Shown: in pieces, positions 43,677-43,843 of the stretch | Position numbering within the stretch: the stretch's first letter is position 1 | Layout of the letters: each line of letters begins with the position of its first letter | Source: JAUXFK01 sp034189035 | GTDB taxonomy: Bacteria > Desulfobacterota > UBA8473 | DNA length: 43,843 nt | Reading direction: 5' to 3' | Assembly (NCBI GenBank): GCA_034189035.1 | Contig: JAXHVA010000035.1 | Location: forward strand, 1-43,843 | Notes under the pieces: generated by a model | Told to the model about the DNA's origin: nothing | What the model saw: only the letters and a program-made list of their open reading frames with translations | Databases searched by the model: none | Translations under genes and position numbers: made by a program

Positions 43677-43843
43677 TCCTGTTCGAACAGGAACTTCGAT
43701 TTCAGCTCTTTGAAAAACAGAGGCAACAAGATGGCTTTCAGCCACTTTTCAAGGTTCATCACGAGGAAGCACAACGCCATGGCCGTTTCGCTTGTGGTGG
43801 CCAGCTTCGTCATCACCCGTCCAATCCCGTATCTTCGTTTTGC
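43677..43843 (-). mobile_element. C-terminal fragment of a transposase (IS1182-like), cut by window end
   Basis: The minus-strand frame entering from the window edge reads KRRYGIGRVMTKLATTSETA and ALCFLVMNLEKWLKAILL, then PLFFKELKSKFLFEQE. The KRRYG..R.M.KL..TS pattern and FLVMNLEK near the end resemble the C-termini of IS1182-type DDE transposases. The rest lies outside the window, so integrity cannot be judged. It joins directly to the rhodanese relic, suggesting insertion into or next to that gene. Confidence 0.55.

Noticed and set aside
1..43843. CRISPR arrays, toxin-antitoxin pairs or phage-defence islands
   Set aside because: I saw no regularly spaced repeats, cas genes or recognisable defence genes on either strand.

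Overview
The window looks like the chromosome of an anaerobic, acyl-CoA-metabolising bacterium, most likely of the Desulfobacterota (former Deltaproteobacteria). The pointers are a complete methylmalonyl-CoA module, OadA-type carboxyltransferase, several beta-oxidation enzymes, a radical-type 2-hydroxyacyl-CoA dehydratase, a PrkA/DUF444/SpoVR stress cassette, an LptF/LptG permease (so a Gram-negative envelope) and decayed IS256, IS4 and IS1182-like elements. The lineage is inferred from gene content only; no rRNA or ribosomal protein gene is present.

Left part (372-12672, all minus strand). Reading in the direction of transcription: a carboxymuconolactone-decarboxylase-like gene; then an operon of an HMG-CoA-synthase-like/DUF35 fusion, an SCP2-type thiolase and an acyl-CoA dehydrogenase behind a promoter with a perfect 18-bp palindrome; then an enoyl-CoA hydratase, a 64-aa OadG-like piece, an OadA-type carboxyltransferase with its own biotinyl domain, and a free 70-aa biotin carrier; then methylmalonyl-CoA mutase (large and B12 subunits), the MeaB chaperone GTPase, methylmalonyl-CoA epimerase and a tRNA with anticodon CAT. 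Together they suit odd-chain or branched acyl-CoA and propionate turnover, joining propionyl/methylmalonyl-CoA to succinyl-CoA and pyruvate/oxaloacetate.

Middle part (13293-31644, plus strand). A lone radical SAM protein, an IS256 relic and an AcuC-like deacetylase precede a compact run of eight genes. A textbook sigma-54 (-24/-12) element lies upstream of the first. The run is PrkA kinase, DUF444/YeaH, SpoVR, a second divergent PrkA-like ATPase, alanine dehydrogenase, RidA, a long PutA-type proline dehydrogenase/P5C dehydrogenase and a Cys/Met gamma-family PLP enzyme. The layout suggests a nitrogen- or starvation-controlled operon coupling an uncharacterised kinase cassette to amino-acid catabolism. 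I consider it the most interesting system in the window.

Right part (31693-43843). An acyl-CoA dehydrogenase is followed by a graveyard of decayed genes (IS4 transposase, an unknown frameshifted gene, a WYL regulator). Next come a PHP-domain protein, a 2-hydroxyacyl-CoA dehydratase operon (activase plus two Fe-S subunits) behind phosphopentomutase, and a divergent LptF/LptG permease. The last 2 kb holds only relics: a CCG-domain (HdrB/HdrD-like) Fe-S protein, a rhodanese and the C-terminal end of a transposase running off the window.
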